From the NCBI GenBank assembly GCA_038030265.1, contig CM075942.1:46900751-46964750 (forward strand): DNA of 64,000 nt, in the 5' to 3' direction. Source of the stretch: Corythucha ciliata. Taxonomy: Eukaryota; Arthropoda; Insecta; Hemiptera; Tingidae. Made by a program: the position numbers and the translations under genes. The notes beneath the pieces were generated by a model. The model did not search any database. It was given only the letters and a program-made list of their open reading frames with translations, and was not told the DNA's origin. Positions 32,726 to 42,431 of this stretch are shown here, one piece after another. Each line of letters begins with the position of its first letter. The first letter of the stretch is position 1.

Positions 32726-34704
32726 CTATTGGGACTTACCAAAGGCTCTGATGAATAATTTTGGCCTTGAAGGATTGTCTATATAAATTTCGGACGCGTA
32801 GTCCAGTGATAAATCCGTCACACGTGCGTTTCCTGAGATGTCCAAATACTCCAACGCGATGCCATTTTTCAAGATCCTAAATGAAAGGTTATCCAATGAA
32901 TAATAATGATCAGAGATACAGAAACAATTAGTTCTTACGTGAAACAGCCTTTATCATCCAAGTATGTCTCGACCGCAATCAGTTCTTTTAAACGCATCAA
33001 GCAGGTAGTTAAACTTGGAAGCACTTCAGATAGGCATGTCACCATTGATAGATTCAAAGAAACCAAGTTGTCCAGATCGGCAAGACTGGGAAGGACACAC
33101 GGAAGTGACTCGAAGTTGAATGCACCTGAAACTTCCACCGTTTTAATTTCCTTCGCTAATTTTCGTATAACAATCCCGCTGGACAACTTACCGGAAAGAT
33201 CCAAATGACTCAATTCAGGACAACCCTTCACCACGTTCTCCAAGAAACTGCTGGTAGCAATTATGATGTTGCATTCAAGGCTCAAACGTGTGAGATATTT
33301 TAACTGGGCGAATTCGCGGAAGCTGTCGTCTTCGCCTTCGACAGGAAGTTCAAAATTTACGCCAATTAAATTAAGCTGAGTCAAATTAGGTGTCATTGAT
33401 AAAATCTTTTTGAGACGTCTATTTGAAAGAGCCGACGTTATAGGCTTCATTGTTAGGTGCCTCAGGTGATCACCGTATATTTCAACATACTGTCGGATTT
33501 AAGAGCTTGTGTTAGGCTATTCAAAAATGAGAAGCAATGACAAATAAAAAGTATTTTGACCTACGTTTAGCACATCTTCACCGCTAAATTCATAATTGGA
33601 AATATGAAGAGATTTCAATGGCTTCGATAACGATGCCAACCAACTATTTTTCTCTCTCACATCTCCATCAATTGCGATCTCTTCCAGTTCTTGAACATTG
33701 CGGACAAACTGGTTTAAGAAAGTCCAATAACTACGTCGGAAGGATGAGCAAGTCCGAACTGAAACCATGGAAATCAAATAGGGAAATAACAGGTATTTCA
33801 CAATTTTGAAATAAATCCACGAAATTTTACTTTTAAAGTCAAATGCTTTCAAATGAGGGCATTTAAGAGGTATCCTGGATAATCCTTCGAGATTGCCTTC
33901 CAGTGGTGAGCAGAAGTAATGAAAAACAGTCAATCGTTCCAAACGAGGGCACGACTCAGCTAAAAAACAATCACGTAAATTTCAAGAAAAAAATCTATGG
34001 CACCAAGAAACTTTGAAGTGGGCGGTTCCAACACTCGTTCCACCGCAGGAATCTTGCATCAAAATTATTAACATTGAAATGTGCCAAAAGAAGCTGCTAT
34101 AACTACCTATCGCTGCACTAATGCCAACGTCTTTCATGAAATCCACGGCGATTTCGGTAACATTCGGGCAGAGTCTGATGATTACAGGGATTTTATCCTC
34201 ATTTCGGTATTTGACCAATTTTGAGAATGAGGGCTCCCTCAAATTCAATACTTTGACACGTTTCCAGATTCCTTCACACACGAGTCTCCATCGCCGGCAC
34301 ACTGCACAGCCTCTTATTAGCGATGGGCAACAGAATCTAGATGATAGACTTACCGGCTCCAACTGCCAAGCGACCCCTAATGTCCAAGTAAGAAAATACG
34401 ACTGAAAGGGAATCAAAGTCGAGAATAGATGTGGTTGATTCAGCCTCCGCGTCAACTTCTGTATCGGTCTCGTCATTGTTTTGCTCGATCACCTTCGCCG
34501 TCCTATAAAACACAAGACTTGAGCTAGCATCTTCAAAATAACAACTAAGTAGTATAGCAATGGCATCATTAGGTATACGTGGTCCCTTGAGCTGGAATCT
34601 TGGTCTCGTCTTCGATTCTTCGGCGTTTGACAACTAAAGAAGAATCATCCAACATCCTCATCAGTTGGTCGTACGTCAGATTCATCGAGGTTGACATCGT
34701 TCAT
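32726..34704 (-). CDS. F-box / leucine-rich repeat protein
   Basis: Seven exons: 34704-34675, 34633-34354, 34301-34107, 33959-33831, 33758-33565, 33489-32939, 32876-32726, total 510 codons, all in frame. The intron sizes are 41, 52, 147, 75, 75 and 62 nt. The N-terminus is acidic and low complexity. The F-box follows near residues 70-110 (SILDFDSLSVVFSYLDIRGR, then VCRRWRLVCEGIWKRVKVL), split by the 52-nt intron. The rest is a run of degenerate LRRs: LCPNVTEIAVDF, CPRLERLTVF, CPHLKAFDF, VQELEEIAI, TPNLTQLNLIGV, LKYLTRLSLECN, CPELSHLDLSG, LDNLVSLNLSM, ALEYLDISGN. The family acts as the substrate-binding subunit of SCF (Skp1-Cul1-F-box) ubiquitin ligases; the target is unknown. Exon 1 is the least certain; the start could lie further upstream. 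Confidence 0.82.
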
Positions 34705-34760
34705 CCACCTAGAAAACAAAAAGCAACTTCATGCCAAAACGTTCAAATGTACCTACTATA

Positions 34761-35005
34761 GTCGGGTGGGCGAAAGAATGTGCATGAGTGGTGGGAGGCC
34801 ATTAGCCCGCTTTTTCCCTCTCTTAACGTGGTTCTCTTACTTCTTCTCTTATTATCAAACAAGAAACAACTGTAACCAATAACAGAGAGTTTTACCGATA
34901 AAATAGCAGAGGCTCCTCTCAGGTGACGGTGTGGTAGCGGTAAGTCATGTGGGTTTAGGGAAAAGAGAGAGGGTAATTTCATGCACATTCTTTCACCGAT
35001 CCGAC
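34761..35005. mobile_element. MITE with TA target site
   Basis: GTCGGGTGGGCGAAAGAATGTGCATGA at the left is mirrored by TCATGCACATTCTTTCACCGATCCGAC at the right, with TA directly outside each end. About 245 bp, non-coding, Tc1/mariner-type target. Confidence 0.55.
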
Positions 35006-35007
35006 TA

Positions 35008-35729
35008 TTGGCGATTGTAGCTCCCAACAATGGGCTAATTGATAACTGACACCATTGAACCCTCAATTTTTGGGAAACAATGAAATGACAATGTTGTGTC
35101 TCGGTTATGACGGGAAGAGCAACCGAAGACACACTAGTTTTCTCTGGATTCACCCTTGAGAGACATCCCAGACGAGCGCCTTATCATTTCTTTATTGGTA
35201 CTCGCCAGTTCATCGTTTCGTTTTAGTGCTCAGAGAACGGCACGGGTTCAGCAAAATGGTCGAAAACGTTTTTGAATCGATGTTTTCGAGTTTTCTTGCC
35301 CCAACAAATAGCCGGCAGTGAAAGTTTACGAAGGTACACGGTGTAGGTACCGTGTACCCGCATAACCGTCTTGTTTTCTTGATTCGGTGATGCCAAAGGT
35401 ACAATATCGAGGCCTCCTTCGTCACCGTCGGATTTTTTAGCCGTAGTTCACGGTAAAAAAGTGTCACTGATCAACATTTTTGATACACTTCCTCATTGAA
35501 CTTCCTCATTGTAGAAAACCTCTGTAGTAGTTTTTTGTCAAACGAAAACAACAAATCACGTGGAGTACCGGATTCAATGTTTCTCTGAAACGCCGCCAGA
35601 TATCGTATCCCTTAGCTACAGTCGCCAATAGATTTGGCGATTGTAAAAAATGTCACAGCCATGTGGAAATGGCTTTGCCATTAATTTATCGTTTTGTTAA
35701 TTGCTCACATGTTAATATTTTTCCCCATC
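35008..35729. other. Non-coding stretch
   Basis: Chance ORFs only (35210-35467, -). A short palindrome GTACACGGTGTAGGTACCGTGTAC lies near 35335-35358. Confidence 0.35.
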
Positions 35730-35732
35730 TCA

Positions 35733-36228
35733 GGCCCGATTTCACCAACTTCTTAAACCACGATCAACAACTAATCACGATTACAATGTAAACACTTATA
35801 CCAGAATCAAAGTCATATGGAAAACCAAGTCCTCAGACTCAAGAAAAAAATGTTTTTTATTTTGGGTTGGGATTTTGCTCCCGTTAAGAATAAAGAAGGA
35901 GAAAACCCGCCAAATACAAAAATTATATTTATTTTCGGTTTAAAGTTGTAGCGTGATATCTATCTTGATACCATATGTTTTTTCTAACACTTAACTTTTG
36001 TATAATTTTTGAATTTAGCGGGTGATCTACTTTCATAGTCGAGCAGCGCAACGTATCGGGAGCAAAAATCCCAACCCACGAACCGCTTCATTTTTTTATC
36101 ATACAAATAATACAAAGTTTAATGACTTGGTTTTCCATATGACTTTGACCAGAATTCATATGGGTCATCATTGGCAACTAATCGCGATCAACTTTAAACG
36201 AGATCAATTTTGTTGGTGAAAATGGGCC
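35733..36228. mobile_element. Fold-back MITE, GGCCCG-terminated family
   Basis: GGCCCGATTTCACCAAC at the left and GTTGGTGAAAATGGGCC at the right. TCA flanks both sides. Interior arms also pair (GTCATATGGAAAACCAAGTC versus its inverse at about 36123-36142; GGGTTGGGATTTTGCTCCC versus GGGAGCAAAAATCCCAACCC). Shares its left end with 9330. Confidence 0.7.
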
Positions 36229-36422
36229 TCAGTCTTTGTTTTGACTTGTGATAGTTAGATTTTACTAATATGACTCCTCGTTGATTTACCCAAAAATTTA
36301 ACAGGTTATGGGCTGTAAGCGCGCGTAATTTCATTGCAAAAATCTAAATTTCCCATTAAAAGTTTTTTCGAAATGAAGGTCCTTTTGTTTTGCCTCAGTT
36401 GCGCACCGGACAACTTTAATGA

Positions 36423-36911
36423 TGAGGAAGTAACACATTTTCCAAAATCGTGCTGTCGTGATAGCTTGGATACCAAAACTCATGAAAACACGATCCGTTC
36501 AAATAAAATCAGACCCTATATTTTTTTATCAATTTTTAAAACTATTGGGTTGTGGGACCCATTCGAAATAGGCTATATAGACTGATGACGTAATAATATC
36601 ATTCGCGTGACCTCCACAATAGCTTCCCACAAATCAAACAATAGGACTTAAGAGAATTGGTAGGACAAGAAGGGGCAAGACATGATAACAGCCAGAATGC
36701 GGAGGGGTGGGAGGGGTCACAACCCCTTAACCACGTCACGAGTCACAGACCGGCCGTTTAAGGTAACAAAAAAAATTGACAAGTTTAATTAATCCGCTAT
36801 AAATCGAAATCAATCATTTACGCACAAGTATTCAATTCCTGGTCATATTTAGTCATTGTCTTTAGAAAAAAAATGTCTCCAGCGATTTTAATTTTTTATG
36901 TTACTTCCTCA
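36423..36911. mobile_element. MITE, TGAGGAAGTAACA family, copy 2
   Basis: Same borders and same interior as 10897-11384 over 489 bp, with scattered substitutions. Perfect terminal inverses TGAGGAAGTAACA / TGTTACTTCCTCA. Confidence 0.75.
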
Positions 36912-38190
36912 TTGGAAGTTTTGTGTTGCCTGTATTTTGGAAGAAAGGCAAGTACACTATGTCTTAAGCTCGACGTATGAGGACATTCAGGGCCAAGAAA
37001 GAAAGGAAAAGTTCACGCAGAACGACGCAAAAGCACGAGCTACAATAATACAAGCATTTCGAACAAGCATTTGGACCTATAGTAAAGGATGCTTGCAAGA
37101 GACGCCCGACGGCAAGCTTGAATTGACGCCGGTTTCTGTGGAACGCGCGTCCCTTTTTTACCGCTCGCCTACCCTCCGATACCTACAAATACACAGAAGT
37201 CTATGGAGCAGTGCACACGGGCAGTCGGGCGTCACGTGCCGCTCGGCGTCGCAGGAGTGAGACAGCTGTTGTTCTTATTCATTTTTTTTTTCAAACATTT
37301 TCTTTTTTGACTTAGTATTTCTCAATAATAAGTCTTTGTAATCGTATCGCAAAAAAATGTTTTTGACCCAACCTCAAAATTTGTAGTTTTACGTTTCAAA
37401 GTGCGCAGAATCCAAATCTGAAATAATAAAAAAATGTCCGTCCGCCGTCGGGCCATATCTTGCCCTAGCATTGCTCGAAAAAACTCGTTCTTTCGCACAT
37501 AGACTCCATTTGGGGTCTAGTTGGTCCTAACATCTGATCAGTTTGATTAAATAACTCCCTGGGGTTTTATGGGCCAAAAACGGGTTCAAAATGGGGATTT
37601 TCAAAGTATTTGGGATCATAGGGGTGTGGGGTGTCTTCGTCCATGAATAATAAACTCATAAACAGTCGAAATAATAGCTATTGTTCGATAATTCGCAGAG
37701 TTTTTTTTTTACTTTTAAAAAATGAGTGAAGAATTGGAAGTCGATACTGAATTATTCATTCATGAAGTCCAAATTCATCCCTCAATTTGGAATGTGAGGA
37801 GTGAGGAATACAAGGATAGAAACAAGGATAGAATACAAGGATAGAAATTCGGTATTACGGTGTATATACCTATACACGGCAACCGAAAAAATTATTTTCT
37901 TCTTCAACAATTGAGCCCTGCGATCCATCTTGTTCAGTGGAAGAGGAAAGACTGTCTAGCAAACGCTCGCAACTACCAAGTGACGTGCGTCAAGTGACGC
38001 GCGTCAATTTTTGCTCGAACGCTCGAGTGCATTGAACCAAAGAGTGACGCGCGTCAATTTAAGCTCGTGTGCACCCGGCCTTACGTGTGCACTGCGCCAT
38101 AGGCTTCTATGTATCTGTTCTAACGCGCGTCAATTGACGCGTGTCAATTGGCGCTCGTGTGCACCCGGCCTTAAGAGTTGACGATTTCAA
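36912..38190. other. Repeat-derived non-coding region
   Basis: An ORF at 36898-37260 begins inside the MITE end and contains DAKARATIIQAF, faintly like Copia gag, too weak to call. At 37188-37235 and 38085-38125 a block (CTATGGAGCAGTGCACACGGG) occurs in opposite orientation, and 37980-38175 has several GACGCGCGTCAATT units. These look like arms of a decayed element. Confidence 0.35.
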
Positions 38191-38194
38191 TTTC

Positions 38195-38310
38195 TCTACC
38201 GTAAAAGAATGTCCCCTTTCCCCTCCGGCACCCCCTTCCCTGAAAATTACCATTTTTGTCTTCTCCGTATTTATTTTTAATTTGTTTGCTTCGCAGTATA
38301 GCCCAGTCAA
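38195..38310 (-). pseudogene. Non-LTR reverse transcriptase fragment
   Basis: The minus frame reads YCEANKLKINTEKTKMVIF, the conserved block just after the YxDD box in non-LTR retrotransposon reverse transcriptases (consensus style W..NGLxLNxxKTxxMxF), then loses similarity. About 35 residues remain. Confidence 0.6.
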
Positions 38311-38519
38311 TGAATGATGAAAAACGAGTGCAGACGTCGTGATGGTCAGTTTAGTTATTTTTTATTTTTCCTCTTTGCTTGGGGTGGTTGGGAGGTAAAC
38401 GCACAAAAAGTCCCCGTCCCTGGTGCTGGAAACCACGATGAAAGTCACTTGTTTCGGGTTTTCCCAATTCTGTCTTGGACCCCGCATTTCTTAGCGCCAG
38501 GACTTCTTCTTAAAAGATA

Positions 38520-39395
38520 TAGCTGACAAAATTTGCCACAACTTTTTCTCCGGGAACGTCTTGTTATTCCTAACAGTTTCCAACTTGTGTGACTCGGAAA
38601 TATTGGAAAATTTTGATAAAAAACGCATTTTCAGCAGTTTTTGTCTCTTTTCGTTGCAACGACTCCACCTTCGGTTGCTCTGCTGATGTTGCTGAAAAAA
38701 TAAGTTTAAGAACATTACATTTCCTATGAAATGAGCCCTTTTCGAACACTTTAGACCAAAACGTGGCCACAAGTTACAGCCGTATGACAGTGGCGCACTC
38801 AGGAATCGGTCCGGGGGGGGGGGGTCGAAACACAAAACTGGTCCATTGTATGGACAGAACGCGCCGTACTGCACAAAAAGGCGAATATCTTAATTGGGGG
38901 GGGGGGTTTAATCCCCAAAACCCCCTTCGGTGCGCCACTGCGTATGAATCGACATGGTTTATTCCATTTTCAAAAAATCCTTTCTATGTCCAACTATCCA
39001 ACGCCGGGCAAAATGGAGCGTGACCAAAGCTTGAACATACAGCTTGTTTTATAGTCCTCATAAGCCCCGTTATTCCTACTGTTTTACGTAGTTGGATTTG
39101 TTAAATGAAAAAACGTGGTCGGTGCATACGGCTGTAACTTGTGGTTACAGCCTTCTAAAATGATCGAAAAGGGCTCATTTCAATGGAAATGTAATTATCT
39201 CCAACTTATTTTATGAGAACTATCGTGATATTATTCTAAAAGTAGAGTCGTTACAAGCAAAAGAGTCGAAAACAAAAGAAAATGGCGGTTTTTAACGCAG
39301 CTTTCTAATATTTCTGAGTCACGTAAGTCGGAAACTATTAGGAATAAAAAGATGTTCCTGGGGTAAAAGTTGTGCCAAATTTTGTCACCATTCGA
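38520..39395. mobile_element. Fold-back element with nested MITE
   Basis: About 265 bp (38520-38787) is repeated inverted at 39123-39395 at roughly 75-80 percent by eye: CCACAAGTTACAGCCGTATG / CATACGGCTGTAACTTGTGG, AATGAGCCCTTTTCGA / TCGAAAAGGGCTCATT, GAACGTCTTGTTATTCCTAA. The inter-arm part includes a younger MITE. Confidence 0.6.
38788..38940. mobile_element. 153-bp MITE with CGTATGA target duplication
   Basis: CAGTGGCGCACTCAGG and CCTTCGGTGCGCCACTG form terminal inverses. CGTATGA flanks both ends (38781-38787, 38941-38947). The interior has G12 and G10 runs. A 7-8 bp duplication with CAGTG ends suggests hAT ancestry. Confidence 0.72.
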
Positions 39396-39639
39396 AGAGA
39401 AGGTCGTTAGCGCTACGATTTGCGGCGACCAATTTAATTAGGAAAAATCGAAACAAGTGGCCTCCAGCAGCCCGCTCACATCGGGCGTCCGGGGACTTTT
39501 AGTATGTTTACCTTCCAGCAACCCCAAACACAGCGGATAAATAAAAATTCACTAAACTGACCATGTCGCGTCGTCTACATATACTATCTTATTGATTGGA
39601 CTAAAGATTAAATCGAAAAACCTTAATATCCCAGTCAGG

Positions 39640-40130
39640 TACAATGAGGGTAATTAATACATTGAAATCGGATAATTCGGGGTTTGACAGCGAGTATTTC
39701 CGTTCGGGGTATTGACCTCACTAATAGTTCGTTCTCTTTTCACGAATTTATTTAACTCTGTTGTGTTGTCTGTACACAGCCTAATTATTTGACTGTTCTT
39801 TGGAACGACAACAATTGGTGCGCACCAGTCAGTTGGCTGGGACACTGGGTTATCACACTTTTTCCACCATGAGAGCTAGATCTTGAGCTTTGAGCTTGTC
39901 TCTTTGTGGTTCGGGAACCCACCTTAGACAAGAAACCGAAAACGGTTCAGACCTTTCAACTTTATTTTATACGGCATTCCAGACAACCGCCCCAAACTGG
40001 TAAAATCTTCTAGGAAGTGGTGAAAGACATCTAATCCCGACCGTACCTCCCTAATTCCGCTTTTCAGAAAAGAAAATGCGACTATAGCCTTTCTGCGAAG
40101 AAGGGGTTCTCTCTGACCATGCACGACTTA
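39640..40130 (-). pseudogene. Ty3/gypsy pol fragment (start of reverse transcriptase)
   Basis: Minus-strand frames 40124-39924 and 39845-39654 contain GMPYKIKLKG and then QPTDWCAPIVVVPKN..IRLCTDNTTELNKFVKRE, the linker and first reverse-transcriptase motif of gypsy elements. A frame change and an in-frame stop separate them, and nothing follows downstream. A separate relic from the element at 52270-55300. Confidence 0.7.
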
Positions 40131-41200
40131 GAACGGTTCAGTAACCTTTTTACCGTTTTTGAAAAGGTCAAGTATAAATTTCCCTTTTACATTCAATTGA
40201 ATATTTTCAGGCACTCTTGCAGCCCTTAGGCTGCATTTCAGCGTAGCAAATATTTCGCAAAATCGCACTCTTTTGTCCCGGAGACCCCCTGTGGATTTTG
40301 TTTAAGAAGTGAATATTTTATCGAAATCATATTTTTACGGGTTGAATTTATCTCTACCATTCCTCATCACAATTTTTCCTGGAAAGACAATGAAATTAGC
40401 TTTCAAGTGAATCCCAGTCCATGTCTATACCTCAATTTGAGAGTGCGGTGTGATTTTTGAAATGCTATCCCAGAAACATATTTTTTTGGTGCGGTAAAAA
40501 TGCTTGAAAATGCATGAGAAATTATTGAGAGTAATTCTTCATAGGATGACACTACAAAAAAATTTCAATTCGATAGGAATTTTCATTATCAATGTATTAT
40601 TTTTTCTCGCCCGAAATGAGGAATTGAGTCGAAATGGGAAGTTCCCTTTTTTAATTTGAACACATACTACAGGCGCGTAGTTTTTGAAAGGATGCATTTC
40701 TGGCCCAATCCAGGTGACCCTCATCAGCAATCTTATCAAAAAATGCATCATTTCAAAAACTAAGCGGCTGTATGTGTTCAAATTGAAAAACTAACTTCCC
40801 ACATTAAGATTTCAGAACAGCCAAATTAACAGAAAAAAGATCACGATTTGAGGCGCATTTTTGTCTATTTTGAGGTTTTGAGGGTAGTTTGGTTCGTAGA
40901 AGAACTTATTTTAGTGTAATATCCTCCGTTAAATAAAAAACTACGGCTCTGGGATTTTTTTTCGAGTTTATCATACTAATTTCGTTGCAAAAAACACATT
41001 TTTGACGGAAAACAAAATTTGGAAATTCCGACTTCTTGGACTTTTTTTGATTTTTTGGAGGCCCCCACAGGGCCTATTGACAAGTTCGGGAGGACACGTG
41101 TCTAATATTTTTCTATGTAGAACGCACAAAAAAATCGGCGTCGGACATTACTGACCCCTCGTACGTCCTCCGCATTCATTTTCTTTGACTAAGCTGCCAC
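40131..41200. other. Non-coding stretch with a local fold-back
   Basis: About 40635-40805 folds back (GGGAAGTTCCC..TTTGAACACATAC and GTATGTGTTCAAATTG..AACTTCCC). No gene seen. Confidence 0.4.
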
Positions 41201-41203
41201 CAT

Positions 41204-41890
41204 GTAAAGAAAATGAGAAAGATAATTTCGAGAACTTTTATATCTACTTTTAAATCTATTCTTGAAAAGATTTCTGTTGCGCAAAAAACAATTCTTAGAA
41301 TTGTTTTGAAAAACCCCCCTTTATACTCATCTCACCTACTATTTAAAGAATTTAGTGTGTTAAATGTAAGTAACTTGTATGCAATTGCTGCTTGTTCTAT
41401 AGTCTTTAGAAGTAACGTTTCTCAATTTTTTTATGATCATTCGTACCTGACTAGGTTATCTGAATTTAATAATATCATGGTCCCAAAGCATAAATCAAGT
41501 TTCTACGCGAGGCATGCCAGCATTTTCGCTCTTAAAATGGCTATTTTAAACAAATTTAATTTGGGGCAATTGAAATCATTTAGTCAATTGAAAAAGTACT
41601 TAGCGCAACTCATAAACTGTGATAAATTGTTGTTGCCTGATTAGTGTATTTATTTTGTGGTTGCTTGATGTTGTTAGTATTTATTATGTTCTGCCCTTTT
41701 TATTATTTATTATGCTTTTTCTTTTTGTTTTGCCTACTTTGTTCTTGTTAGTTTGCGTACTTTGTTAGTGTTGCTTTGCTTGTTTCAGAGTCATTATATT
41801 ATTTAGGGATCCCTTGATGAAATTTGCTCGGCTCCAGCTCTCATACAAGTTTTCTTTTGAGAGCTGTAACAATAAATAAATAAATATTTT
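41204..41890 (+). mobile_element. 3' end of a non-LTR retrotransposon
   Basis: The ORF 41213-41644 (143 residues) reads VAQKTILRIVLKNPPLYSSHLLFKEFSVLNVSNLY, the C-terminal region typical of CR1/L2/Rex1/Jockey-type ORF2 proteins (Q..ILRII..P..SxxLF..LxILxV..LY). An AT-rich 3' UTR of about 220 bp ends in ACAATAAATAAATAAAT, a tandem tetranucleotide tail as in L2/CR1-like families. The 5' side is truncated just before 41204. Confidence 0.7.
41213..41644 (+). pseudogene. Reverse transcriptase C-terminus of the non-LTR element
   Basis: Remnant of 143 residues without catalytic motifs. The frame is open to its natural stop, so the insertion is moderately recent. The initiator Met is not meaningful, since the element is 5'-truncated. 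Confidence 0.6.
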
Positions 41891-42262
41891 TCACAATCCA
41901 AAATCCCCCTCCTTTAATCCCTAAAATCATATGTGTCCTTATTACAGTAGCTTTGATCGCTGCTGGAGCATTGAGTCTTAAGAACGGCGACGGCTTGCTT
42001 CACCTCTTTGTTTTCCCTTTAAGGGTGCCAATTTCAGTATTAACCAAACTGAAATTGTTCTTCACGAAATTTATAGTGTTGCCTTTAGATCTGTCTCACA
42101 TTTGGCTACAGCTTCCAAAACGTTTTTATTTTCCTCTCGCGACGCGAGGATGGCTGACAAAGTTTTCGGGTACACCGCCACTCACCACGCGAGCGACATT
42201 TTTTGATACTTTGGTAGCCGCACACATTGAATTCCACTCCAAGGATAGTTTTGGATGTGGTT

Positions 42263-42395
42263 TTATACCTTTTAGTGCATTTCATTCAAAAAATGCACTA
42301 TTGGTCTCGCCCTGATGGTCGCACATATGGGTTGCGATACTTTTTTTTCACGTTTCAGAACCCCTAGAACACGAATCCGAGGTCGGTTCAATTTG

Positions 42396-42428
<33 letters not shown>
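42263..42428. repeat. Host repeat, left part, copy A, ending in (TA)n
   Basis: TTTTAGTGCATTTCATTC..AATGCACTATTGGTCTCGCCCTGATGGTCGCACATATGGG ends in about 14 TA dinucleotides. It matches 47116-47262 almost base for base. The palindromic element was inserted in the TA tract; the right half resumes at 44506. Confidence 0.75.

Positions 42429-42431
<3 letters not shown>

Noticed and set aside
34009..34054. Extra exon in the F-box/LRR gene encoding DSCGGTSVGTAHFK
   Set aside because: Including it breaks the frame into the next LRR exon; direct joining gives IAESCPRLERL, a regular LRR phrase.
36898..37260. Copia gag candidate
   Set aside because: Only the DAKARATIIQAF phrase is suggestive, the frame starts inside a MITE end, and no further Copia motif follows.
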